From Cognatundibacterium squillarum (GTDB lineage: Bacteria; Pseudomonadota; Gammaproteobacteria; Burkholderiales; Burkholderiaceae_D), in NCBI RefSeq assembly GCF_014652435.1, contig NZ_BMYU01000004.1, forward strand, positions 310,001 through 374,000: a DNA stretch of 64,000 nucleotides, given 5' to 3'. The notes under the pieces were generated by a model. That model saw nothing but the letters and a program-made list of their open reading frames with translations. It had not been told where the DNA came from and searched no databases. Below are positions 17,342 through 27,402 of the stretch, piece after piece; the stretch's first letter is position 1, and each line of letters opens with the position of its first letter. The position numbers were made by a program, and so were the translations under genes.

Positions 17342-18283
17342 TATCCAGATGTCATGATCTTTATGATCATCCCGGATATAAGTCAGATACTGGACCATAC
17401 GTGGCCTGCTACCGAAGTTCGGTGTTGCACAGTGCGGTAAAGCCTGATGCCAGATCACAAAGTCTCCGGCATTTCCCGGCACAGCTTCAGGCACCAGCGT
17501 TGCAGCGGCGTATTCACGGGGATTCACACCGGCCGGCACTTGCTGCAACCAGTCTGCCAGCACATGATGAAAACCCGGTACACAGTGAAACGCCCCTTCT
17601 TCCGCGCCGCAATCGGTCAGATATAACAAGCCCTGAAATTTCTCCGGCACGGGTTGCGCCAGACTGACATCCCAGTGCAGATCACTGCCGGAAAACGGTG
17701 TCTCCGCGCTTACAGGCGGATTAAAGCTCAGATGATCAATGGTTTTGTAGATCGCCGTGCTGCCATACAATTGTTCATACGCGGCCCGGATACGTCCTGA
17801 CTCACGATTGGTATTGATACGCGGATGGTCATACAAAGGCATCATCAGCCCATGCTTTTTTTGATTTGCCAGATGCCAGCTGGCCGGATCATGCTGCTGT
17901 ATGCCAAGGAAATCACAAATAGCATCGCAGGTTTCAGCGCATGCCTGACGGTCAATCACTGCAGGTAAAACCAGATAACCGTTCTGATGCCAGAAGGCCA
18001 GTTGCTCCGGTGTCAGAAGCCAGTCAGTCCCGGTGGGCTGATCGTTTTCTGTATGCGTATCCAGCACCTGATATCCGGCCTCAGACTGCGCCACCCATTG
18101 CAAAAATTCAGACAGCGAAGGACGTTGTTCCAGCAAATACCGCAACGCAACCGGATGCGCAATATGATGCGCATACAAAGCGCGAACCTGCTGTTCCCAG
18201 CCTGCGTCAGGATCTTCCGCCGTGTTGCCGGAAGGATTGCAAATGCGATGCCAGAGCTGCTCTAACACTGGTTTATCCTGCAT
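17339..18283 (-). CDS. Phytanoyl-CoA dioxygenase (PhyH) family protein
   Basis: A 314-residue Fe(II)/2-oxoglutarate oxygenase-like protein. After an ~85-residue N-terminal region of unknown role comes the double-stranded beta-helix: LAFWHQNGYLVLPAVID (family start), SDLHWDVSL with the His-x-Asp iron ligands, GAFHCVPGFHH, and a distal His region GDFVIWHQALPHCATPNFGSRPR with an Arg that would bind 2-oxoglutarate. PhyH proteins hydroxylate diverse small molecules; the substrate here is unknown. The N-terminal extension is longer than in minimal PhyH enzymes. Confidence 0.85.
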   Translation of the reverse strand: MQDKPVLEQLWHRICNPSGNTAEDPDAGWEQQVRALYAHHIAHPVALRYLLEQRPSLSEFLQWVAQSEAGYQVLDTHTENDQPTGTDWLLTPEQLAFWHQNGYLVLPAVIDRQACAETCDAICDFLGIQQHDPASWHLANQKKHGLMMPLYDHPRINTNRESGRIRAAYEQLYGSTAIYKTIDHLSFNPPVSAETPFSGSDLHWDVSLAQPVPEKFQGLLYLTDCGAEEGAFHCVPGFHHVLADWLQQVPAGVNPREYAAATLVPEAVPGNAGDFVIWHQALPHCATPNFGSRPRMVQYLTYIRDDHKDHDIWI

Positions 18284-18367
18284 GGAACCCCCCGGCTGAT
18301 ATCAATCTGATCAGTGTAAATTGACGGGGTTCTGTGAACAAGTAAATTAAGATTAGCTCACAGACAT

Positions 18368-18412
18368 ACAACAAAATGCCGGACGACCTGCAATCGGTCA
18401 TCCGGCATTCTG
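18368..18412 (-). terminator. Terminator after the DUF2087 gene
   Basis: On the minus strand AATGCCGGATGACC pairs with GGTCGTCCGGCATT (one mismatch) and is followed by TTGTTG. It lies 35 bases past the stop at 18447. Confidence 0.7.
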
Positions 18413-18446
18413 CAAGCCTGTACTGCGTTTTTTTCGGTTTCAGAAC

Positions 18447-19271
18447 TCAGCGGAGTTTGCGGTAAATTCCGTTCTCACGCTGCATCAGACCATGCACCAC
18501 CAGTTCACGGCGCAGTGTCGCCACATCATCGTGATAACGGCTTAATACCTGATTCAGTGCTATTTCAGAATAAGGCATATCCATGCTGATCTGTGCCGCC
18601 AGCCAGCGCAGAATCACCAGTCGTTTTTTTCTTTGCTGCGGGATTTTTTGTATGCGTTCGTCTGCGACAAAGTTTTTCAGAATCTGCGCTGAGGTCTGCT
18701 CATCACTGTGCAAAGCCTGCTGGTCTGCCTGCCAGTTCCACTGGCTTTCCCAGTGTTCCAGCCGCGTTTGCTGCAGACGCTGTTGCGCCAGCGTCTGCCA
18801 TGCCTGACTGCCATAAGCTGCCACCAGATCATACTGAATTGCAGACCATACCGCATCATCGTCTGTCATCCCCAGATGTTTCACAAACGAAGCTTCTGCC
18901 AGCACAAACTGCCGTGCATACGGCAACAAAAACATACCGGGTTGTAAAGCTTGCTGGTGGCGGGCTTCTGCATAGCCGGAAAACCATAGATTAGTAAAAC
19001 CGGCAGCATGTTCTCCGTACCAGAACGCCCCCATATCACCGGGGTCAGTGGCTTGGCCGGATAATGCACAGCGAGCATGCTCCCAGTCACGAAAGCCTGT
19101 GTCAGCGGCAATCAGGTTCAGGCACTGGCTGTGGCTGGGTTCTGTTTCCGGCGACCAGTTGCGACGGCGACATAATATCCGCACGCGTTTAATGCTGGCA
19201 CTGTGCTGACGTTGCAATTGCTTTTGCAATACACGTGCACGGGTTTTGATTTCTTCAGTGAGTACGTTCAT
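18447..19271 (-). CDS. DUF2087-domain protein with a basic N-terminal region
   Basis: A 274-residue protein I cannot assign to a function. The last ~75 residues (RKKRLVILRWLAAQI ... YSEIALNQVLSRYHDDVATLRRELVVHGLMQRENGIYRKL) match the DUF2087 pattern, a winged-helix-like module often found in transcription regulators. The N-terminal 60 residues are basic and contain SHSQCLNLIAADTGFRDWEHAR, resembling the N-terminal motif of some proteins annotated as glyoxalase-superfamily. The middle (90-190) is rich in Trp, Gln and Tyr. ATG at 19271 follows GGAG. It stands alone and has its own terminator. Confidence 0.7.
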   Translation of the reverse strand: MNVLTEEIKTRARVLQKQLQRQHSASIKRVRILCRRRNWSPETEPSHSQCLNLIAADTGFRDWEHARCALSGQATDPGDMGAFWYGEHAAGFTNLWFSGYAEARHQQALQPGMFLLPYARQFVLAEASFVKHLGMTDDDAVWSAIQYDLVAAYGSQAWQTLAQQRLQQTRLEHWESQWNWQADQQALHSDEQTSAQILKNFVADERIQKIPQQRKKRLVILRWLAAQISMDMPYSEIALNQVLSRYHDDVATLRRELVVHGLMQRENGIYRKLR

Positions 19272-19522
19272 GTAATTTCTCCGTGAACGGCACGGACATG
19301 ATACGTCAGAAAACAGGATAAAGACTGAGGCAACATGACCGCTCCGATTCGTTATGCTGACGACCCGCTACGTCAAACGAATACTGGCTGATCACATCGG
19401 AAAGATGGCAGACGCACATCTGTGGTCTGCAAAGACAGCAGGGTGAGATCCTCTTTTGCGGGCAGGCACCCCTACGCACCTGTCCCGCTATTCTAGGTTG
19501 ATTGCACAGAACGCGCAACAGC

Positions 19523-20389
19523 TCAGTAAAAGCCTGCTTCGCCTTCCGGACGTGTCTTGAAACGTTTATGCGCCCAAAAATATTCTGCCGGTGCGAAACG
19601 AATCTGGCTTTCAATAAACGCATTCATCTGACGGGTGGCCTCGGTCAGGCTGGCATCGCCCGGATAATTTTCCCACGCCGGATGGAAACGTACCTGCCAG
19701 CCCTGGTAATCCGGCAGATAAGTGGCGGTGACCGGAATGACTTTCGCACCGGAAGTTGCCACCAGACGCGGCAACGCAATCAGGGTCGCGGCAGGCACAC
19801 CGAAAAACGGAATAAATTCTGCATTCTTAATACCGAAATCCATATCCGGCAGCATGAAGTAAGGCAAGCCCTGCTGCATGGCGCGCAGTATCGGCTTAAT
19901 GCCTTCATTACGTGAAAACAATTGCACCGGACGAAAACGTGAACGCCCTTTACGCAGCGCACGGTCAAACACTTTATTTTTTTGCTCGGAATAAATCGAA
20001 CACAGCGAAGATTCCAGCATGGTCGCCACACCCGCGACTTCCAGACACACAAAATGCGGGCACATGATCACGACCGGACCGGCCTTAATGTCAGCCAGCG
20101 GTACGCCGGGTTCGACATGAATCAGTTTTTTCAGACGCGACTCCGGTGCCCACCACAGAATGCCGCGTTCAAACACGCTGCGGGCATAGTAACGAAAATG
20201 CTGCTTAGCAAGTTGGTAGCGTTCCGCTTCGCTGAGTTCCGGCATGCAAAGTCGCAGATTGGTCAGCGTAATGCGGCGGCGTTTCTTAATCACATAAAAT
20301 AAGAAACTACCGACCGTTTCACCGAAACGCCCCAGCAGTGGCAGCGGCAACCAGTGCAGCAACCACATAATCAATAACATCAGTCTCAT
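19523..20389 (-). CDS. lpxL: Lipid A biosynthesis lauroyl/acyl transferase (LpxL/HtrB family), second copy
   Basis: An inner-membrane late acyltransferase of lipid A synthesis. The 288-residue protein has an N-terminal membrane helix, then the catalytic HX4E motif in CPHFVCLEVAG, plus RRRITLTNLRLCMPELS and a C-terminal PAEYFWAHKRFKTRPEGE, all characteristic of HtrB/MsbB proteins. Its ATG overlaps the preceding acyltransferase gene by four bases (ATGA), so the pair is translationally coupled. Which acyl chain each adds cannot be told from sequence. Confidence 0.9.
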   Translation of the reverse strand: MRLMLLIMWLLHWLPLPLLGRFGETVGSFLFYVIKKRRRITLTNLRLCMPELSEAERYQLAKQHFRYYARSVFERGILWWAPESRLKKLIHVEPGVPLADIKAGPVVIMCPHFVCLEVAGVATMLESSLCSIYSEQKNKVFDRALRKGRSRFRPVQLFSRNEGIKPILRAMQQGLPYFMLPDMDFGIKNAEFIPFFGVPAATLIALPRLVATSGAKVIPVTATYLPDYQGWQVRFHPAWENYPGDASLTEATRQMNAFIESQIRFAPAEYFWAHKRFKTRPEGEAGFY

Positions 20390-21234
20390 ACCGCATCCTG
20401 CTCCGGCCCGCTGACACCTTCCGGTGTTTTATAGCGGTTGTAACTCCAGAAATACTGTGCCGGTGCGGCCAGAATCAGTTTTTCCATCGCTCGGTTAATT
20501 GCTTCCGCCTGACCCGCCGCATCTTCCGGCAGGGCTTCTTCAAATGGCAGGAAACGAACGCGGTAACCACGTCCGAACGGCAGACGTTCAGCATACGTCA
20601 CAATCACCGGTGCACCGCTCATGGTGTGCAGTTTGGCAGACAGCGTCATGGTATACGCCGGCTTGCCGAAGAAGCGCGCCCACACGCCCTCGCCTTCCTG
20701 CGGTACCTGATCCGGCAGCAGGCCAATTGCTTCGCCCTTGCGCAGTGCTTTTGCCATGATGCGCACACCGGATAAGTTGGCCGGCGCCAGCAACAGATTG
20801 TCGCGGGCACGTGCGCCTTCAATCAGCGGTTTCAGCGCTTCCTGACGCGGCGGACGGTACATCACCGTTAAGCGGGTGCGCACTGCAATAGATTGCGCAA
20901 CGATCTCAAAACAACCCAGATGCGGTGTCAGGAAAATCACACCCTTACCGGCATCCAGCGCAGTCTGCACCAGTTCCCAGTTCTCCAGCGTCGCGGTTTT
21001 TAACACACGCTCAGGCTTCGCGCACCAGATAAAAGGCAGCTCCGCAATATTTTTACCGGCTTCGCTGACCGCTGCGCCCAGATGCGCCTCCACACCAGCC
21101 AGCTGCATATTGTGTCGCATACGACGACGATAAGAGCCGGAAAGACCGTAAACCAGCCAGCCCAGTGCTGCGCCGCCGGCATGCAGCACCGGCAAAGGGA
21201 AATATGAAAAGAATCGAAATAGACGAACTAGCAT
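20386..21234 (-). CDS. Lipid A biosynthesis acyltransferase (LpxL/LpxM family), first copy
   Basis: A paralogue of the next gene. I chose ATG at 21234 (282 residues, MLVRLFRFFSYFPLP) because the upstream part of the longer ORF is polar, unlike an acyltransferase N-terminus. The HX4E motif is in TPHLGCFEIVA, with GLLPDQVPQEGEGVWARFFGKPAYTM and PAQYFWSYNRYKTPEG near the end. It diverges from metK, an arrangement familiar in Burkholderiales. Two tandem copies suggest two secondary acyl chains on lipid A. Confidence 0.9.
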   Translation of the reverse strand: MLVRLFRFFSYFPLPVLHAGGAALGWLVYGLSGSYRRRMRHNMQLAGVEAHLGAAVSEAGKNIAELPFIWCAKPERVLKTATLENWELVQTALDAGKGVIFLTPHLGCFEIVAQSIAVRTRLTVMYRPPRQEALKPLIEGARARDNLLLAPANLSGVRIMAKALRKGEAIGLLPDQVPQEGEGVWARFFGKPAYTMTLSAKLHTMSGAPVIVTYAERLPFGRGYRVRFLPFEEALPEDAAGQAEAINRAMEKLILAAPAQYFWSYNRYKTPEGVSGPEQDAV

Positions 21235-21455
21235 GACGCCGCTCAAGTACCAGTGAAAAAACGAGGGGTATTCGACAGAATATCGAGAGAAGGCGTAAAA
21301 TATCACACATTGCGCACCGGAATACTGTTCCGGCACAGCTTTACCGCCGAGTTAACAGACAACTTGCGAGGCGGTTTATAAATTCCGCTAAAGCGTCGCA
21401 GGTTCACATTTTGACTGCGGCACATTTTTTCGGTCATTTTTTACAGGAGCCTGCG

Positions 21456-22637
21456 ATGGCAAGTGACTTTCTCTTTACCTCTGAATCAGTATCCGAAGGA
21501 CATCCGGACAAAGTAGCTGATCAGATCTCTGATGCGATTCTGGATGCAATTCTCGAACAGGATCCGCGTTCCCGTGTAGCTGCTGAAACCCTGACCAATA
21601 CTGGTCTGGTGGTGCTGGCTGGTGAAATCACTACCAACGCCCACGTAGATTACATTCAGGTTGCCCGCGACACCATCAAGCGTATCGGTTACGACAATAC
21701 CGATTACGGTATCGACTATAAAGGTTGCGCGGTACTGGTCGCTTACGACAAACAATCGAATGATATTGCTCAGGGCGTGGATCACGCATCCGACGACCAT
21801 CTGAACACCGGTGCCGGTGATCAGGGTCTGATGTTCGGTTATGCCTGCGATGAAACACCGGAACTGATGCCTGCGCCGATTTACTATGCACACCGTCTGG
21901 TAGAGCGTCAGGCGCAACTGCGTAAGGATGGCCGCCTGCCATTCCTGCGTCCGGATGCAAAATCTCAGGTCACCATGCGTTATGTTGACGGCAAACCGCA
22001 TTCTATCGATACCGTTGTGCTGTCCACTCAGCATCACCCTGACCAGAGTGAATCTGCAACCAAGATGAAAGCTTCATTTATCGAAGCCGTCATCGAAGAA
22101 ATCATCAAACCGGTACTGCCATCCGAGTGGCTGCAGGATACAAAATACCTGATCAACCCGACCGGCCGTTTCGTGATCGGTGGCCCGCAAGGCGATTGCG
22201 GTCTGACCGGCCGTAAGATCATCGTCGATACCTACGGTGGCGCATGCCCGCACGGTGGTGGTGCATTCTCCGGTAAAGATCCGACAAAAGTAGACCGTTC
22301 CGCAGCTTACGCGGCACGTTACGTCGCGAAAAACATCGTGGCTGCCGGTCTGGCGCGTCAGTGCCAGATTCAGGTTGCCTACGCCATTGGCGTTGCACGT
22401 CCGATGAACGTGACAGTGTATACCGAAGGTACCGGTGTTATCCCTGACGAGCAAATCGCCGCACTGGTGAACGAGCACTTCGACCTGCGTCCGAAAGGCA
22501 TCATCCAGATGCTGGATCTGCTGCGTCCGATTTACTCCAAAACAGCTGCTTACGGCCACTTCGGTCGTGAAGAGCCTGAATTCAGCTGGGAACGTACCGA
22601 CAAAGCAGCGATTCTGCGCGCTGCAGCAGGACTGTAA
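21456..22637 (+). CDS. metK: S-adenosylmethionine synthetase
   Basis: Makes SAM from methionine and ATP. ATG at 21456 follows AGGAG, and the 393-residue product starts [20 protein letters not shown], the usual N-terminus. Signatures include [16 protein letters not shown], the [12 protein letters not shown] loop, [26 protein letters not shown] and [13 protein letters not shown]. Together with ahcY, metF and metC in this window it covers most of the activated methyl cycle. The M14 peptidase gene follows 20 bases later and may be co-transcribed. Confidence 0.97.
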   Translation: MASDFLFTSESVSEGHPDKVADQISDAILDAILEQDPRSRVAAETLTNTGLVVLAGEITTNAHVDYIQVARDTIKRIGYDNTDYGIDYKGCAVLVAYDKQSNDIAQGVDHASDDHLNTGAGDQGLMFGYACDETPELMPAPIYYAHRLVERQAQLRKDGRLPFLRPDAKSQVTMRYVDGKPHSIDTVVLSTQHHPDQSESATKMKASFIEAVIEEIIKPVLPSEWLQDTKYLINPTGRFVIGGPQGDCGLTGRKIIVDTYGGACPHGGGAFSGKDPTKVDRSAAYAARYVAKNIVAAGLARQCQIQVAYAIGVARPMNVTVYTEGTGVIPDEQIAALVNEHFDLRPKGIIQMLDLLRPIYSKTAAYGHFGREEPEFSWERTDKAAILRAAAGL

Positions 22638-22657
22638 TACAAGGAGTCAGCATCCCG

Positions 22658-23536
22658 ATGCCACGTCGTTTCGCAGTAGCCTGCACGCTGGCATCGTGCA
22701 CCGCGCTGATGCCTTACACGGCGGTTGCCTCCGGCACCGCCGTTCCTCCGCCCCCCTCTGCCAGTGAACACTGGTGTAAAACAATCACTCCTCAGTTACC
22801 GGCTGTTTCAGAGCAGGATTGCCTGCGTTTGTATCTGGCCCCGTCCGGCGCGTATTCGGTTCGGAGCATTCCGCTGATGACGCGCTTTTTCAGCGCCAAA
22901 CCTGGTAACCCGAAAGCCTTGCGCATTCTGCTGCTCGGCGGTATTCACGGCGATGAGCAGACTTCTTCCGCAATTACGTTTAAATGGATGGACAAGCTGC
23001 TGCGCAATGGCCCCGGTGAATTTCAGTGGAAAGTAGCGCCGGTTGTGAATCCGGATGGCTTGCTGGCAAGGCCAGCCACCCGCGTGAATGCCAACGGTGT
23101 AGACCTGAACCGCAACTTCCCGACACCGGAATGGCAGAAAGAAGCCGAAGATTATTGGGTGCGTACCACGAAGCGTGATCCGCGCCGTTTTCCCGGCAAA
23201 CAACCGGTTTCCGAACCGGAAAGCCGCTGGGTGAACGAAGAAATCGAACGCTATAAACCACATGTGATTATTTCTGTCCATGCGCCTTACGGCGTGCTGG
23301 ATTTTGACGGCCCTGCCGAGCCACCGGTACGTTTCGGACGCTTAATTTATAACCGTGTCGGCGTGTACCCCGGTTCGCTCGGTAATTACAGCGGGCTGCA
23401 CAAGGATATTCCGGTGGTGACGATAGAGTTACCGAATGCGCGGCAAATGCCGTCCGATGACGAAATCAACCGTATCTGGGATGACATGCAGCAATGGATA
23501 AGAAAAAATCTTTCCAAAGCATCGGTGAAAGATTGA
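22658..23536 (+). CDS. Secreted M14-family metallopeptidase
   Basis: A 292-residue zinc carboxypeptidase-like enzyme with a signal peptide (about residues 1-25). Zinc ligands are visible: GGIHGDEQ (H-x-x-E), His in IISVHAPYG, and the catalytic Glu in VTIELPN. NRNFPTP is the substrate-binding Asn-Arg motif. Its short length and murein-amidase-like layout recall MpaA (gamma-D-Glu-Dap amidase), so peptidoglycan peptide trimming is possible. It lies just after metK but is not functionally related to it. Confidence 0.85.
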   Translation: MPRRFAVACTLASCTALMPYTAVASGTAVPPPPSASEHWCKTITPQLPAVSEQDCLRLYLAPSGAYSVRSIPLMTRFFSAKPGNPKALRILLLGGIHGDEQTSSAITFKWMDKLLRNGPGEFQWKVAPVVNPDGLLARPATRVNANGVDLNRNFPTPEWQKEAEDYWVRTTKRDPRRFPGKQPVSEPESRWVNEEIERYKPHVIISVHAPYGVLDFDGPAEPPVRFGRLIYNRVGVYPGSLGNYSGLHKDIPVVTIELPNARQMPSDDEINRIWDDMQQWIRKNLSKASVKD

Positions 23537-26032
<2,496 letters not shown>

Positions 26033-26051
26033 TCCACAGGGTGCAGAAAAC

Positions 26052-26083
26052 AAAAAATCCCCGGTTCGCCGGGGATTTTTTTA
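26052..26083 (+). terminator. Terminator after the M4 protease
   Basis: AAATCCCCGG pairs with CCGGGGATTT around TTCG, followed by a T run. It lies 20 bases past the stop codon. Confidence 0.92.
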
Positions 26084-26127
26084 TTGTGTTGTGCTTCGCT
26101 GAACCTGACTTCTGATTGGCAAATATC

Positions 26128-26360
26128 TAGAACTCATTTCATAAATACCCGCGAGATGCGTTTGTCTCATAGCGCAGGCTGGCAAGACGGACAAGGCAGT
26201 GAATAGCGGTGCTATTCACAACGCGTCCAACGCTGTCCAGCGTGCGCTATGAGGCAAACCCTTCGGGAACGGATGTGCCGGGCGCATTGCTTTGTTGCGT
26301 CGCGCACTGCATCCCGGCACCTCGCGTTCGCACTCGTGGCTATTTATGAAATGAGTTCTA
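26128..26360. mobile_element. MITE-like element with perfect 20-bp terminal inverted repeats
   Basis: The ends are TAGAACTCATTTCATAAATA (26128-26147) and its exact reverse complement at 26341-26360. Inside, 26161-26182 and 26237-26258 are an almost perfect 22-bp inverted repeat, and the centre has GTGAATAGC-GGT-GCTATTCAC (26199-26219). There is no coding capacity. The terminal TA on each side would fit a TA target duplication, as for IS630/Tc1-type elements, but that is inference. It sits between the converging M4 protease and cupin genes. Confidence 0.85.
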
Positions 26361-26387
26361 CAAGCGACGCTGGTGACGGTCAATACA

Positions 26388-26834
26388 TCAGTCGTTTTTA
26401 ATTGTCAGCGGCGTCCCCTGCGCACCGGCGTAAAACACGATCAGTACCACCGGCTCGTCGCCACTGGTACCACGGTGAACACTGCCCACCATTTCCGGCA
26501 ATACCTGACCCGGGCCAAGCAATTTCTTTTCACCGTTTTCCTGTTTTTCCACGGTCAACTGACCGGACACCACATACGCGGCGTTCATTACCGGATGATG
26601 GTGCCACGGGAGGCTGGTTTTCGGGGGAATTGTGATCTTCAGGACGGTCATTTCCGGTTGTCCGGCCGGATAAGCAGCGTAAGCCTTGCCATCCCAGGAA
26701 GCGGTGCTTTTCAGTAATACTTCTGATACCGCACCGGCATGTGCCGGACCATCTGCCAGCGCAACACCGCTGAATGCCGATAAAGCCAGCGCTACAAACC
26801 CGGTTGCGAGACGGGAAAACGGAAAACCTTGCAT
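26388..26834 (-). CDS. Periplasmic cupin-domain protein
   Basis: A 148-residue protein with a signal peptide (about 1-27, ending near ALADG) and a single cupin barrel. Metal-binding His residues are in PWHHHPVMNAAYVVSGQL (motif 1), and His119 in GSVHRGTSGDEP fits motif 2. ATG at 26834 follows AAGGAG. Small secreted cupins of this type have no agreed function; sensing or isomerising a small ligand is possible. Confidence 0.82.
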   Translation of the reverse strand: MQGFPFSRLATGFVALALSAFSGVALADGPAHAGAVSEVLLKSTASWDGKAYAAYPAGQPEMTVLKITIPPKTSLPWHHHPVMNAAYVVSGQLTVEKQENGEKKLLGPGQVLPEMVGSVHRGTSGDEPVVLIVFYAGAQGTPLTIKND

Positions 26835-27402
26835 GCTTAACTCCTTAATTAGTGTTATTTAGTCAATCCGACACTATACCGCGCCACCGGCTTGCTGCTG
26901 TTCTGCATTCGCAATGCAAAACACATATTTCTGCCGGACACCCGCTGCCACTGCCCGGATACAACGCTTTCGTCCGGCTAGTGCTCCGGTGCAACAGATT
27001 CAGTGATCCGGTGCCGGCAAGGAGCAGCACTATGCAGCTATCCGCATTCATCATTTTCGGAGAGCCAAACTTTCTGCCGACGACAGCGCAACTGCTGTGC
27101 AGAACACCGCATTTGAGGCTAAAAATGCCTGTTTTCCGGCTGCAACAGACGGTCGGGCAGACTATTCACAATTCTGCGCAAAAACGAAATTTTTGACGGC
27201 AGCAGGGACGGAAAACCAGCGCTTCCCTGTTTTTACGGCATTTCCCGAACTTCAGTGTTTTTAAGGCATCGAAAACCTTGCAGCCAGACTGCCTGAATGC
27301 GAATATCGCTTTCCCGGATACCTGCAGGCTTGCCCGCATCAGCGTGTGCTGCATGCGCCGTACAAAGCTGCTGACAATATCACCAGACCCGAGAGGAGAA
27401 GA
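26835..27402. other. 568-bp divergent intergenic region
   Basis: It lies between the divergent cupin and prolyl oligopeptidase genes. Repeat copy C occupies 27030-27115. The remainder shows no convincing gene; short in-frame ORFs here have no recognisable features. Promoters for both flanking genes are presumably here but none stands out. Confidence 0.5.
27030..27115 (+). repeat. Intergenic 86-bp repeat, copy C
   Basis: Left end CTATGCAGCTATCCGCATTC, core ACTTTCTGCCGACGACAGCG, right end CTGTGCAGAACACCGCATTT. It is exactly 86 bases long and colinear with copies A, E and F. It lies in the divergent cupin/prolyl oligopeptidase region. Confidence 0.85.

Noticed and set aside
21335-21455. A possible SAM-sensing riboswitch before metK
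   Set aside because: I see only a weak imperfect inverted repeat (around 21366-21399) and no match to the SAM-I, SAM-II or SAM/SAH aptamer cores that I can draw.
26880-27000. A further partial copy of the 86-bp repeat (TTCTGCATTCGCAATGCAAAAC and ATTTCTGCCGGACAC)
   Set aside because: Only scattered short matches; block order and spacing do not fit.
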